Assembly (NCBI RefSeq): GCF_030704535.1
Contig: NC_081812.1
Coordinates: forward strand, 23,411,501 to 23,475,500
Source: Vitis vinifera
Taxonomy: Eukaryota; Streptophyta; Magnoliopsida; Vitales; Vitaceae
Reading direction: 5' to 3'
DNA length: 64,000 nucleotides
The position numbers were made by a program, and so were the translations under genes. Every line of letters begins with the position of its first letter. The stretch's first letter is position 1. Below, piece by piece: positions 37,941 through 49,329 of the stretch. The notes beneath the pieces are model-generated. The model made no database searches and had not been told where the DNA came from. It worked only from the letters and a program-made list of their open reading frames with translations.

Positions 37941-38828
37941 GCATTTATTAAATATGTTAGAAGAATACGGTTTGTATAACTAAAGGCTTAGAGATTTGTT
38001 TATTAGATAGCTTAGCCTAGAAATGATCTTATGATCCATTAGGGGCACATATCCGTTGCAATAAAGAGACTGTTGGAACAAATTGCAGAGTCATTTTCAT
38101 GAAGCTCATTATGTGCTCATTGTGTGGCATTCCTTCTTTGTTCTTTATGGTTTTGGCAGAGAAGGGTTTGCCTTGTTCTTTTCTTCCAACCTAATTTCAG
38201 TTATAGACATTGTAGTGTCTGACCAAGTCTCATTGTCTCAACCTAGTGGCCTATGGAATGTAGTGGCCAGACTGAAGATTAGAGTGCTTTGGCAAGACTT
38301 TTCCATACCTGGAGCAGTAAGAAAATCATTACTCTAGAGGTCATTTTCTAGATTTGGAGAAGTTTGTTGCCCAGTTCATCACCAAAGCATTGCAAGCATT
38401 ATGGAGAAAGTTCTTATATCTCTAATAGTTTTAAGTAAGATTTGCAATTTAACTACTCAATCCAAGTTTTTTTTCTCTTTTTAACTTTTTTTTTTTTTTT
38501 CCCTCTCAAATTAAAGAAGGTTAATAAGGAGAGATTTGTAAAGCTATTCTTATATTTTAACCTTTTCTGATCCTAGGAGAGCCTTGCTTTGTTGATTGTC
38601 AATCCCTTCAACCTGAGAACTGTAGTCACAGGGATTCACACACACATACACATTGCACACATTCATCCCCAGATAAGTAAGAGCTTGCGCACACTTACAA
38701 AATGATTAATTTCAATAAGTGAAGTGTATTTTGTAGTACTGATTTTCATTCAATTTATCAGAAGATTTGAATCTAAAGAAGACAATTCTAAGGTAGGACA
38801 TTTTTTGCTTCAATGTGACAAATAAATT
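37941..38828. other. Spacer 3' of the UGT pseudogene
   Basis: No gene recognised. A CA/AC-rich stretch lies near 38637-38665 (CACACACACATACACATTGC). Confidence 0.45.
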
Positions 38829-40230
38829 TATCTGCTAATATGAGCAATGAAAGAATCCAACTCCATGCAAGAAGCCCCTCTGTCATCCATTGACCTCCAG
38901 ATGGCACCACCCAATTCCACAGCCCTCTTCCTTATGTCATTGCCTTCTTTTGATGCCATTAATCTTCTTAGGGCCTTTTCAATTGTAGACGATGTAACTA
39001 GTTCTTCCTGATGTTCCCATTCTCTAAAAACTAGACCAACTTTGAGCAATTAGGTTACTAGCAGACTGTTCTGAGGCTGGTCCGAGTGCATTGGCCATGC
39101 TGCTATAGGGACCCCCATGGTAATGCTCTCCATGCATGAGTTCCATCCACAGTGACTCATGAATCCACCAGTAGACACATGCCCCAGAATTTCCAGTGGG
39201 GGTGCCCAGTCTCTCACAACCATTCCCAGTCCCATTGCTTTCACTCTCTCTTCTTACCCTTGAGGAAGTTCAGCTCTCCTGACTTCTCCAGTAAAAATAT
39301 CTCCTCTATAAGCATCCCTCAACACCCAGATAAACTTTTGCGCACTCTGTTCTAACCCAATAGCTAGCCCTTTGATCTGGTCATCAGAGACCGAGACAAA
39401 TGTTCCAAATGAAATGTGTACTACAGATTGTGGATCTTGTTTATCTAGCCATTCCAAGCATTTATCCGGGCTATTTGAGTTCCTATGCCGGTAGATTGTT
39501 ACTGGGTTTAGTGGTCCAATTGCCCATTGCTTCTTGTTTCCATTCATCTGTTCATTAGCTAATATATCAATGTGAGTACCTTCTGTTATCTGCATGTGTT
39601 GTAGAGATCTCCAACTGCAGTTTTCGCAAACTCATATTGATGAGCAGAGAAATTCATGATCTCAAAGGTGAAGCAAGGATGGAAGCTCGTCAGGTATTTC
39701 TGCTGCTGGTGGGACAGTTTTTCCCAGGGCTTCCCACAAGTAGGTGAAAACGGAAAAAGCAGTGCGCAGTGGAACCCATAGGCTTCAGCATTTGGGATTG
39801 AAGTAGCATCCCAAACAACAGAGGCTATAAGAGGGTCATGGATGATAATCATTCTTTTGGTTGTGGGAGAGAGTGCGCTGACGGGTTGGCGAAGGTGCAT
39901 AGAGGCTTCAATGGATGGCTGAAGGTGTGCAGAGCATTTATTGGAGGAGTTGGGGTTGGGAGGAGGAGAGACGAAAGGAGGCATTGAGAAGTCAAGGAAA
40001 TGGATTTTAGTATTGTCCATAGGATTCAAGCCATGAGCTCGAAGCTTGACCTGCCGATTATGTACGGCGGACCATTTGTAGTGAACTTGGATGTTATAGG
40101 ACGAGATGAGGTGGGACAATTGCAAGAACTGGTTGAGATGACCTTGTGCTGGTAAAGGCAACATGATTACAACTACTGGAGCTCGTCTGCGGCCATCTTG
40201 GTCATGATTTTGATGATGGTAATGCTGCTC
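38829..40230 (-). pseudogene. Zeatin O-glucosyltransferase-like pseudogene
   Basis: Minus strand, aligned with the two intact neighbours from VVVIMLPLPAQGHLNQFLQL to ELDSFIAHISR. The acceptor-deprotonating His (PAQGH) and the UDP-sugar (PSPG) block are readable: [20 protein letters not shown], then [20 protein letters not shown]. Lesions: no in-frame ATG before the APVVVIM start region; frame change near 39590 after DLYNTCR; stop at about 39256 after RAELPQG; stop at about 39050 after NSLLVT. Several segments are shorter than in the intact paralogues. It is the most 3' member of the tandem series. Confidence 0.92.
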
Positions 40231-41453
40231 AGCTATTGATCAAACTTGGGAAGGTATCTACTTCTTCACGGAATAAGGAAATAGGTTTTGGATTTTGGTT
40301 GAAATCCCAAAATGTATTGACCACTGACCAACTTGACTTTTAGTGTTGCCCCCATTTCTTGTCTTGACATTTTTGTCCCGTAATATGGTATAAGCATATG
40401 ACTCTTGTTCATGATAATATATATCATTGAGTTTTGAAAACGAAATTGCATGGCTCTTGCATCATTATTCATATCTACATGGTGGAGAACTTTAGTTTTT
40501 TCGATGCCTACGAAACCTTGAATAAATTTTGACAAGAACAGAGTAAGAGCAGAAGAACCCACGTGGCACTTAAGCTTTTGGGTATTTTGAAAGGTTCATG
40601 AATCCACTGCAAAGAATTGGGAAGTGCTAGGAAAGCTCTAAATTAGCTTTTGAATCTTTGTGGTGATGTGTATTTGGACGCATAGTAGATTAGGACCCCA
40701 CTCTCACTGTGTCACCAGTGGCACAAAGAACCCACTGTGTAGATTAAATATATTAATGCCTGGTCTTAAGGTGCTCAGGCTATTAGTTAGCACTTAGCAG
40801 CACCTTCTCAATACCACTTACCTAGTGGCATAAAATATCTGTCATCTGTACTCAGCACTAGACTTTATGTCAAAGGCTTGTATCCACAACTTTCCATATT
40901 TGGAATTTTCAGGCATCAGTAGGTCATTCAGTTAGTAAGAAGAGAACTTGTGCAAGCCTCATTAATCATCAAATCAAGGAACAGAAGGCCCATTTTGTTT
41001 TGTTAGGAGAAAGCTTGTTTTAAATCCGAATTGATCGTCCAAGTGCTGTAGGAACCCTTCATGCTGTCAAATTAGGAGGGGTTCTGAGAACCTACATTCG
41101 AATAAAATAATAGGTTTTTTTGTTTTTTTTCCAACCTTATTTTAGTCACACTAGATTAGTAATGAAATTTTGACTTATTCTGAAAATAATTTCCCTTTTT
41201 ATTAATAGTGTCTTTTTCTTCAGCATTTGGACCTGTAGCTAGGCTGAAGCGGACTTTCAAACCCCTTAGGCCGGCCCTCACCGTCATCATTCAATATTTA
41301 GGCTGAAAACATTGTATGCTGCATTAGTTTATTTTGGAGAAATCCCGAGACATCCTTGGCTTAAAAAGACAACAAAAGCTAAAAGAATGGGTGATGAATT
41401 TGGATGACATCCTAATGCAGGGGCACACACGCAATCCACCAGGGCAAACCAAT
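40231..41453. other. Spacer between the UGT pseudogene and first intact UGT
   Basis: No gene seen. Presumably holds the old promoter of the pseudogene and the 3' flank of the next UGT. No repeat ends recognised. Confidence 0.45.
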
Positions 41454-42875
41454 CTATCTAGTGATGTGAGCAACGAAAGAATCCAACTCCTTGCGGGAAA
41501 CCCCCCCTTCATCCATTGACCTCTGTATTGTGGCTCCCAATTCTGCTGCCCTCTTCCTCATGTCATCTCCTTCCTTTGATGCCATTAAACTTCTGACCTT
41601 CTTTTCAACAGTAGATGCTGCCACTAGCTGCTCTCTTTGGGCCCAGTCCCTAACAACCAAGCCAACTTTAAGCACTTGCGCTACAAGCACAGTGTTCCTT
41701 GGCTGATCTGAGTGCATAGGCCATGCTGCTATGGGCACTCCCATGCTAATGCTCTCCAGGCATGAGTTCCATCCACAGTGACTCATGAACCCACCTGTTG
41801 AACTGTGCCCCAATATCTCCAGTTGGGGTGCCCAATCTCTCACCACTAATCCCATCCCTCTTCCTCCCACTCTCTCTTCATACCCTTCTGGAAGTTCTGC
41901 TCTCCTGACCTCTCCACTGAAAACATCTCCTTTATCCGCATCTCTCAATACCCAGATGAACTTTTGTTTGCTTTGCTCCAACCCAATTGCAAGCTCTTTG
42001 ATTTGTTCGTCTGTTAATGACGTCGTGGTTCCAAAAGAAACCAATAGGACCGACTTTGGAGCCTGTTTGTCTAGCCACCCCAAGCATCTGTGTCCAGGAT
42101 TTGATTTTTTGTCATAGCATATAGTCAACGGGTTGAATGGCCCTAACGCCCAGTGCTTCTTCTTTCCACCATAGATCTCTAGACCGTCCAGTAAATCGAC
42201 ATAACAACCCTCCATTGATTTGCATGTGTTGTAGATATTCCCGGAATTGAGCTTCTTGAACTGATGTTGAGAGGCGATAAAATTAAGGAACTCCAACGGG
42301 AAACAGCCATCAAGAGATGGAACATCTTCAAGAAATTTAGCCTCCTTAAGGACAGGTTTCCCCGCAGCCTCCCAGAGAAACAAGAAAATAGAGAAGGCGG
42401 AGACACTATGGAAAGTGTAGGATTCAGCATTACGTATAGAGGCAACATCCTGAATCACGGAACCCATAAGGGAGTCATGAATAACGATGATCCTCCTAGC
42501 TCTCGGAGAAAGTTCACGTAGGAGTGCAGCAACAGGCTGGCGAAGCTGTGAGGATGCCTCAAAAGATGACTCCAGATGGGCTGGGAATTGAACAGAGGAG
42601 TTAGGATTAGGAGGAGGAGAGTGAAAGTGAGGCGTGGGGAAATGATGAAATTGAAAGTTGGGGTGGAGAAGAGGGTCCCAACCCTGAACTCGAAGCTTGG
42701 CTTGGTGGGTGTGGGTGACAGAACCTACATAGTGAACAGATACGTTGTAGGAAGAGATGAGACGAGAGAGTTGTAGGAGTTGGTTGAGATGACCTTGTGC
42801 TGGAAATGGCACCATCACTACAGCCACTGGGGCTTCTTTCATCTCACTTTCTTCATGGTTTTGGTGATTATCCAT
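41454..42875 (-). CDS. Zeatin O-glucosyltransferase-like UGT (UGT93-type)
   Basis: Intact, intronless, 473 residues, starting MDNHQNHEESEMKEAPVAVV. An upstream in-frame ATG at 42995 would add 40 residues but lies 5' of the TATA box, so 42875 is preferred. Catalytic His29 lies in FPAQGHLNQ and the partner Asp134 in VIVIHDSLMGS. The 44-residue PSPG box runs from Trp348 to Gln391 (WAPQLEILGHSSTGG..SDQ), and the final Gln fits UDP-glucose use. The family O-glycosylates the side chain of trans- or cis-zeatin in the cytosol, storing cytokinin reversibly; the maize and bean enzymes differ in donor. Substrate here is inferred from family only. It has one intact tandem paralogue and one dead one on the same strand. 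Confidence 0.93.
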   Translation of the reverse strand: MDNHQNHEESEMKEAPVAVVMVPFPAQGHLNQLLQLSRLISSYNVSVHYVGSVTHTHQAKLRVQGWDPLLHPNFQFHHFPTPHFHSPPPNPNSSVQFPAHLESSFEASSQLRQPVAALLRELSPRARRIIVIHDSLMGSVIQDVASIRNAESYTFHSVSAFSIFLFLWEAAGKPVLKEAKFLEDVPSLDGCFPLEFLNFIASQHQFKKLNSGNIYNTCKSMEGCYVDLLDGLEIYGGKKKHWALGPFNPLTICYDKKSNPGHRCLGWLDKQAPKSVLLVSFGTTTSLTDEQIKELAIGLEQSKQKFIWVLRDADKGDVFSGEVRRAELPEGYEERVGGRGMGLVVRDWAPQLEILGHSSTGGFMSHCGWNSCLESISMGVPIAAWPMHSDQPRNTVLVAQVLKVGLVVRDWAQREQLVAASTVEKKVRSLMASKEGDDMRKRAAELGATIQRSMDEGGVSRKELDSFVAHITR

Positions 42876-42939
42876 TCCCAGACTCGCAGAGGCTTGTGGC
42901 TGTTGAATCACTATGAGGTTTGATCTGCCTCTTGCCCAG

Positions 42940-42947
42940 CTTTTATA
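42940..42947 (-). promoter_or_regulatory. TATA box of the first intact UGT
   Basis: Minus-strand TATAAAAG, 65 bases upstream of the preferred ATG at 42875. This placement argues against the upstream ATG at 42995. Confidence 0.68.
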
Positions 42948-43833
42948 AACAAAAAAACAAACTTCCCTTGGAGATAAAGATGATACTATTTTCAATGGAA
43001 TTTTCTCCTGTATGACAAAGCAGTTAATGACATGCCACCGATTAGTCTCCCAATTTTGTATCTAATTAATCATCTGGTTCATCACATGTCATGTGAATTG
43101 TTTTTATTATTTTGCAAACTTACTATTCTTCCTCTTCAATATTAACATAATTATTAAATTAAAGTAATTAAATAAATATTGAGATTCGAGATCTTAAAGG
43201 TTTGACCATGGTAGTAAAGGGTTATTTTCACAAAAAAGAAGAAGAGAAAGGACTCATTGTTTGGGATCTTGTAAGTTGTCTTGTTATTTTGTATGTATGT
43301 TATGTTGTTTTGTATCTTGATATTAATATTTTATATTTTGATCTCCTAATTGGATTGGGAAATGGTCTAAAATTTTCCTTATCTTGTAGCAAAATGAAAG
43401 CAGAGCTATCCGTCCACCTTTCATTTTTGTTCATTTGGTAAGTATATAATATTTATTTGGATTTAGAAATGGTATAATAATCTTCAAAATACCTATTATG
43501 GTGGGAAAATTTCCTTGTATAATGTTATATACCAAAAAATGAACGTCAAACCATTTTAAAATAGGTGATTCCCAATCAAGCCAATCCAATCTGCTTTCAA
43601 AAACCGAGGACATGACAAATCACTACCTCCCAATTTGTTTTATGCCACATGTTGCCTAGTTTCTCTTTTCCCAATCACACTTCCATGATATCCCCCGTTA
43701 AGCCCAGTGGGTACGTTTCGTAATATATATATGAAAAAAATGATCTAAAAATTAGGAACCCAAATACCCATTTGGCCTTTCAAAATACTGTTAGCATTTT
43801 CTTAGTTACTCAAGGAAAGAAAGACGAAAACCC

Positions 43834-43864
43834 AAAAAAAAAAAAAAGGGGGGGGGGGGGGGGG
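43834..43864. repeat. A14 followed by G17 homopolymer run
   Basis: Fourteen A are followed directly by seventeen G, then AAGGGGAAAAG. Runs of G this long are rare in plant DNA and are error-prone in sequencing. Confidence 0.9.
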
Positions 43865-44192
43865 AAGGGGAAAAGAACCGCTTTATGGTTCGACTTGTTT
43901 GGGACCTTTGAAAAGGGACTAAACCTTGTTATTTGTAGCAGGCTACCGGCCACTCACACATACACCACAAACTGAAGATGAAATAATCAAAGATATTCAC
44001 AAATTTGGGTTTTGATTGCATGGGTTTAAGATTTGATGGAAACTGCTGAATAGATTGGTGCTTTCACAATTATTGTGTGGGTGAGTTTTTATTTATTTAA
44101 TATCAAGTCCATGTGCCCATGTGGCCATCTTATCTGATTCAGTAGGCATATAAAAAAAACCCAAAATATTTCAGTTTACCATCTCTGGTATC

Positions 44193-44369
44193 TTTGTTAG
44201 CATTTTTGTTTTAATCGCTTTTTCGGGTCATATCCATTCAGGATGGTTTATTTGGCATCTATATTCACTTTGCTAGCATCTTTGTTTTAATCACTTTTGG
44301 GTAATATCCATTCATTCAGGATAGGTGTTAGCATTTTTGTTTTAATCACTTTTGGGTCATATCCATTCA
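44193..44369. repeat. Three imperfect tandem copies, ~55-75 bp
   Basis: The phrase (T)GTTAGCATTTTTGTTTTAAT..CACTTTTGGGTCATATCC, ending ATTCAG, occurs near 44196, 44270 and 44326 with small indels. Confidence 0.8.
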
Positions 44370-44649
44370 GTTTTTTCCTTCCTGTAATATTTTTTATTTA
44401 TTTATCATTTTTGTATTTTTTTTAACTATTGTGTTAGTAATGAATGATAAAAATGATGTTATTAGCAAATTTATGTAATTCTTGTAATGGTAAGAGTTTT
44501 TTTCTTTTCTTTCTATTATATTAAAAAGGAAACATTGGATGAGAATGAGTCATGGAGAAAGATAATGAAATTTGAAAATAGAGTTGTATATCTAAAAGAC
44601 TTAAAAATTGGTAAATTGGTTAGGTGAGATACTGAAATGAAAATGGAGG

Positions 44650-44990
44650 AAAAGCGAAGAGGGAAGGGCCCAAAGAAAGACTGGACCACCATGTGTTGTC
44701 CAAGGAAAGGAGTGCTCAGGAGATAAGTAGCAGCCAGCTCTGCCAGTTATTCACTGCCCCACAAATGCCATGAAGTCTTTGGACAGTGACACAGTGTCCT
44801 CCCCTTTCCACACAATTGACATTCCAGTAATCAGTCACCACCAAAATTCCCTTTCTTTTTCTTTTTAATTTCCTGAATCTTGCTTCTTCTTTTCCCCCTC
44901 TCTGTCTTGCCTTGGAATGATAGAAATTCCTACTCGTCCACTTAATAAATAGAGTCCCAATGCACATGAAGCCAAGTGCCTGGTTAACCT
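44650..44990. other. Block resembling the region upstream of the next UGT
   Basis: Shares GAGATAAGTAGCAGC(C/A)AGCT(C/T)TGCCA, and with similar spacing a CCATG..TCT, (A/G)CACA(G/C)T(G/C)T(C/T)CTCCC and (A/G)CATTCC series, with 50330-50700. Each block lies 1-2 kb 5' of an intact UGT. Open frames here are not convincing as genes. Probably part of the UGT duplication unit. Confidence 0.4.
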
Positions 44991-47830
44991 AATCACCCAC
45001 CAAAGCAACCATTGTGATTCACTTTAAAGCTTCACGCCTTCAACCTCTCCTCACAATCAAAGACTATCCACTTTGAAAATAATTTTCTAATTCACCTGTT
45101 ATGTTTCCTTTTTAAGCAATTTGTACTGCAATTATATTGGTTTTTGAAATAAATTAAGTGTTTTTTTTATATTTTATAAAATATTCTAAGTAATTACTGA
45201 AAATACAAAGAATGTTTTTAAAACTTTTGCATTATATGTATGTATACGAGTATAAGGGCTTCTAAAAGACCCTGGTGATTTTCTTTGCTGATAAATTTTT
45301 TATTTATTTTTATAATACTTTATAATAACTAAAAACATCTTAAATTTATTTTATCAAAAAATTATTGTGAATAAAAAATTTGTCAAACTTGTATGCTAAA
45401 TTAGAAATTATTATTTTTTCATTAAAGAATAAAAAAAATATTCTAAAAATAACTATCAAATAGATCATGGAGAATAAATGATAGGTTTGAAATCAATAAA
45501 TTTTGTTAGGTTTTTTTTTTAATTTATTTTTTCTATATATATATATATATATATATACATTGTATTTTTTGTGGTAAAGAAATTAAAAAGAAATTGGTGA
45601 GAAATTTTCAGGAAAAGAGAAGATAAATGAGTAAATGAAAAAGAAGTAAATCCAAACAGTTGACATCAAGGTAGGAATGGGGGGGAAGAATCCTTGACTT
45701 GTAAAGCACGTTAGGAGAGCAGGCAAAGTGGGTTTACAGATCACATGCTCATTGTCCATTGTCTCCTCTTTGCCATTTCTTGAACTCGTCCCTTTAACAT
45801 CCCATCTTCCTTTTTCATTTCTCTAATCAAGGAAGGAGGATATTCTGAGCCTTCAGTCATCATTGGAAAGTGGAAACTACTTTTTAAAATATTTTTTTGT
45901 TTTTTTTTTTTAAAAAAAGAAAACATATTTCACAATAACAAAATAAAAAACACTTTTATACTTTTTGGCTAATATTTTTAATTATTTTCACTTTTTTTTA
46001 AGCTTTAAAAAATAACTATAAAACTAGGAAGAATAATTAAAATTAAAGTTTTAAAATAAAATTATTTTTAAAATATATTAAAAAATCATAAGAAGTAGTT
46101 AACAACATCTCAAATTAATTTTTATTTTACAAAACATCAATTAATAGTTTTTAAAAATTATTTTTTAAAATATTTTTCAAATGTGAATGTGTTTGAAAAT
46201 AATTATTATCAATTTAAAAAAAAATAAAAGTCTATTTAAAAATTCAAATTTTAAAATTAATTTTTTAGATTTATTTTTTTCATAAAAATATTATATATTT
46301 ATATATTACATAAAAGTTTTAAAATATTATTTACTTAAAATACTTCAAAAATAAATTAAAAAATTTAAATTTATTATAAAAATTATTATTTTTCAGAATA
46401 ATTTTTTTTTAAAAAAGTTGTGTTATATTTAAAAAAAACAAAAAATTATTTTCAATAATACTTTTCAAACACCCTACATCTTAGAGGTAGTTGTTGAAAT
46501 GGGAGCAAACCCATCATTCAATGGGTGATGGTGGAGGAAGAAGATTTACTATAAAAATAAGTAAAAATTGTCTCCATCTTGGTTTAGAGTCGGTGTTTCC
46601 TACTGGGCTGAGAGTGAGACCCACCAGTGATGTGCTGTGTCGCCTAGTCCTGGATTTGGGACAGGCCTAGCGATAGTACAAATGAGTTGTGTGTCTCAGT
46701 GCATTTAAGTCAAATGATTGATACCTTTCTTCATTTTATGCCAACTTATCCAACAAAAGATTCCAACCTTCACTTTCAGGCCACCCAACCACAATATCCA
46801 AACTAGAAGAGTACAAATAATGACACGTGGCATCATCTCATTTGTGGTATCTTTTATTTGTAATAATCAATAACTTATATCATTCTACTTTTGATAAATT
46901 AAGACCTTTTCAAAATATAACTTGTTTTCAAAATAATTTTTTTAGAAACCTATTTTTAATTTAAAAAAATGGTCAAAAACATGCTTTTTGAATTAGAAAA
47001 CTGTTTTTAAAAGAATAATAAGAGAGAACTTATATGAACCACACTCGTAAAAAATTAAAGGTTTATTTCACAACATTTTCAAAAATAATTTGTAAAATTT
47101 ATTTTTTAAAATAATTAGAAATAAAGTTTTTAGCATAAAGATTAGATTTTTCAAACATATCCATGATGAAAATACATGTAAATAGTTTTAGTATTAATAT
47201 TTTCTTTTAAAAATAAATTCCTTCTACAGCCTTAAGGGTGATCCATTAGGAACCCCGAAAAATGTATTTTCACTGCCTTGTTTTCTCTTTCTATTAGGCT
47301 TCCCATGGCTCCAAAAGTTGAAGTTTCTCTCCATCTCCAGCCGTCAAAAGAGTTGAGGTTGTTGGAAAAAACCTCAACTTCAACATTAATGATGAGTGAA
47401 AAAAGTTAAATAAAAAATATAAGGAAGTATTTGACAAGACAAAATTTCAAGTCAATAATGATGAGATATATTTAACCTAAATATAAATCAAAATTTTTCT
47501 TTTTTAATTTCCTTTGTTATATATTATATAAGAAAAAAATAATTTTGTTATGTATTCTATTTATCAGCCATTGATGTAGAAAATCATTTTATAAAAAGTG
47601 CTTCTACCCTGTTCAAATCACTTTAAAAGTAGGTTACTGCCCACAGAGGATGGTGGTGAAATTAAGACCAAAAGTCAGTTGATCCCATTTCTGAACTCTA
47701 TGTTCTTACTTCTTTAGAAGTAGCATATTAATAATCAGATACTTGTAAAACATCTACTTATTTTAGAGAAATTCTTAGGCCTCCTTGCCTAATACAGGGT
47801 GAGAGTTGATCACATTGTAAAATGCCGCCA

Positions 47831-49276
47831 TCAGAAGCCAAGCTGTCTAGTGATGTGAGCAATGAAACCATCCAACTCCTTGCGAGAAACCCCACCCTCT
47901 TCCATTGACCTCTGTAGGGAGTTCCCTAGTTGTTGTGCTTTCTTCCTCATAGCGTTTCCTTCCTCTGATGCCATGAGCCTTCTCACTGCCTTTTCAATGG
48001 CAGATGCTGCCACCAGCTGCTCCCTCTCTGCCCACTCCTTAACAGCCAGACCAACTTGGAGTACTTGTGTCACCAGAGCAGCGTTTCTTGGCTGATCCGA
48101 GTGCATGGGCCATGCTGCTATGGGCACTCCCATGCTGATGCTCTCCAGGCATGAGTTCCATCCACAATGGCACATCAATCCACCCGTGGAGCTGTGCCCC
48201 AGTATCTCCAGTTGGGGCGCCCACTCTCTCACCACCACCCCCATTCCTGTCTCCTTCATTCTCTCTTCATACCCTTCTGGAAGTTCACTTCTCCTGACTT
48301 CTTCGCTGAAAATATCTCCTTTATCCGCATCTCTCAATAACCAGATGAACTTGTGCCCACTGCGCTCCAACCCAATCGCCAGCTCCTTGATCTGTTCATC
48401 TGTCAGTGAAGTTGAGGTTCCAAAAGAAACCAATAGGACAGACTTTGGAGCCTGTTTGTCAAGCCATTCCAAGCATTTGTCCCCAGGATTTGATGTTTTG
48501 TCACTGTATGTGGTCACCAGGTTGAGTGGCCCTAATGCCCATCCCTTCTTTTTCACACCATCAATCTCCTCTTCCCGAAGTATATCCACATAGGGGCCCT
48601 CTATCAACTTGGATGTGTAGTAGAGGTTCCCAGAGCTGAGCTTCTTAAACTCATGCTGGAAAACCAAAAATTTGAAGAACTCCAATGTGAAGCAGCCGTC
48701 CAGAGATGGAACATCCTCTGGAATTTTGACCCCCTCCAGCGCAGGTCTTCCCAGACTTTCCCAGAAGAAGAAGAAAATGGAGAAAACGGAGACACTGTGA
48801 AAAGTGTAGGACTCAGCATTACCAATACCCACAAAATCCTGAACCACAGAACCCATGAGGGAGTCATTAATCACAATGAGCCTGTCAACTGTAAGAGAAA
48901 GCTCACGTAGAAGCGCAGCAACAGGCTCACGAAGCTCTGAAGATGCCTCAAAACATGGCTGCAGATGAGCAGGAAATTGCACAGAGGCATCAGGATCAGG
49001 AGGAGGAGAGTGAAAGTGAGGAGTTGGGAAGTCATGAAAATGAAAATTAGGCTCCAGAAGAGGGTCCCAACCCTGGAGTCTGAGCTTGGCTTGGTTGATG
49101 TGGGTGGCAGAGCCCACATAGTGGACTGGTATGTTGTAGGAAGAGATGATGCGAGAGAGTTGCAGAAGTTGGTTTAGATGGCCTTGCGCTGGAAATGGCA
49201 CCATCACCACAGCCACATGGGGGGCTTCTTTCACCCCATTTTCCTCATGGTTTTGCTGATTTTGATCTTCACCCAT
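47831..49276 (-). CDS. Zeatin O-glucosyltransferase-like UGT (UGT93-type), second copy
   Basis: Intact, intronless, 481 residues, starting MGEDQNQQNHEENGVKEAPH. An ATG 45 bases further upstream overlaps the TATA box and is rejected. His33 in FPAQGHLNQ and Asp138 in LIVINDSLMGS are the expected catalytic pair. The PSPG box begins WAPQLEILGHSSTGGLMCHC and ends SDQ at about residue 395. It differs from its neighbour by CHCGW in place of SHCGW and by a C-terminal QLGF extension. Same probable role, O-glycosylation of zeatin-type cytokinins, with substrate not proven. Close similarity, orientation and shared intronless structure show tandem duplication. Confidence 0.93.
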   Translation of the reverse strand: MGEDQNQQNHEENGVKEAPHVAVVMVPFPAQGHLNQLLQLSRIISSYNIPVHYVGSATHINQAKLRLQGWDPLLEPNFHFHDFPTPHFHSPPPDPDASVQFPAHLQPCFEASSELREPVAALLRELSLTVDRLIVINDSLMGSVVQDFVGIGNAESYTFHSVSVFSIFFFFWESLGRPALEGVKIPEDVPSLDGCFTLEFFKFLVFQHEFKKLSSGNLYYTSKLIEGPYVDILREEEIDGVKKKGWALGPLNLVTTYSDKTSNPGDKCLEWLDKQAPKSVLLVSFGTSTSLTDEQIKELAIGLERSGHKFIWLLRDADKGDIFSEEVRRSELPEGYEERMKETGMGVVVREWAPQLEILGHSSTGGLMCHCGWNSCLESISMGVPIAAWPMHSDQPRNAALVTQVLQVGLAVKEWAEREQLVAASAIEKAVRRLMASEEGNAMRKKAQQLGNSLQRSMEEGGVSRKELDGFIAHITRQLGF

Positions 49277-49319
49277 TGTAAACTTGTATATGATTATTGC
49301 AATGAAGCCTGAGCTTTTC

Positions 49320-49327
49320 ATATATAA
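49320..49327 (-). promoter_or_regulatory. TATA box of the second UGT
   Basis: Minus-strand TTATATATGAAAAGC, about 45 bases before the chosen ATG at 49276, implying a very short leader. Confidence 0.6.
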
Positions 49328-49329
49328 GA

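Larger units (their letters stand above)
42950..47830. other. Spacer between the two intact UGT genes
   Basis: About 4.9 kb with no convincing gene. It holds an A14/G17 run (43834-43864), a triple repeat (44193-44369), a block at 44650-44990 resembling one upstream of the next UGT, a TA microsatellite (about 45535-45556), and very AT-rich sequence at 45880-46480 and 46860-47220. Confidence 0.55.

Noticed and set aside
42876-42995. N-terminal 40-residue extension of the first UGT
   Set aside because: The upstream ATG is 5' of the TATA box at 42940-42947, and the extension has no counterpart in the paralogue.
44716-44967. 83-codon minus-strand frame
   Set aside because: No family resemblance; the similar block at 50330-50700 does not keep the same frame.
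48105-48593. 162-codon open frame opposite the second UGT
   Set aside because: It is the antisense shadow of a conserved UGT coding region. The equivalent antisense frame in the paralogue is shorter and has no family match.
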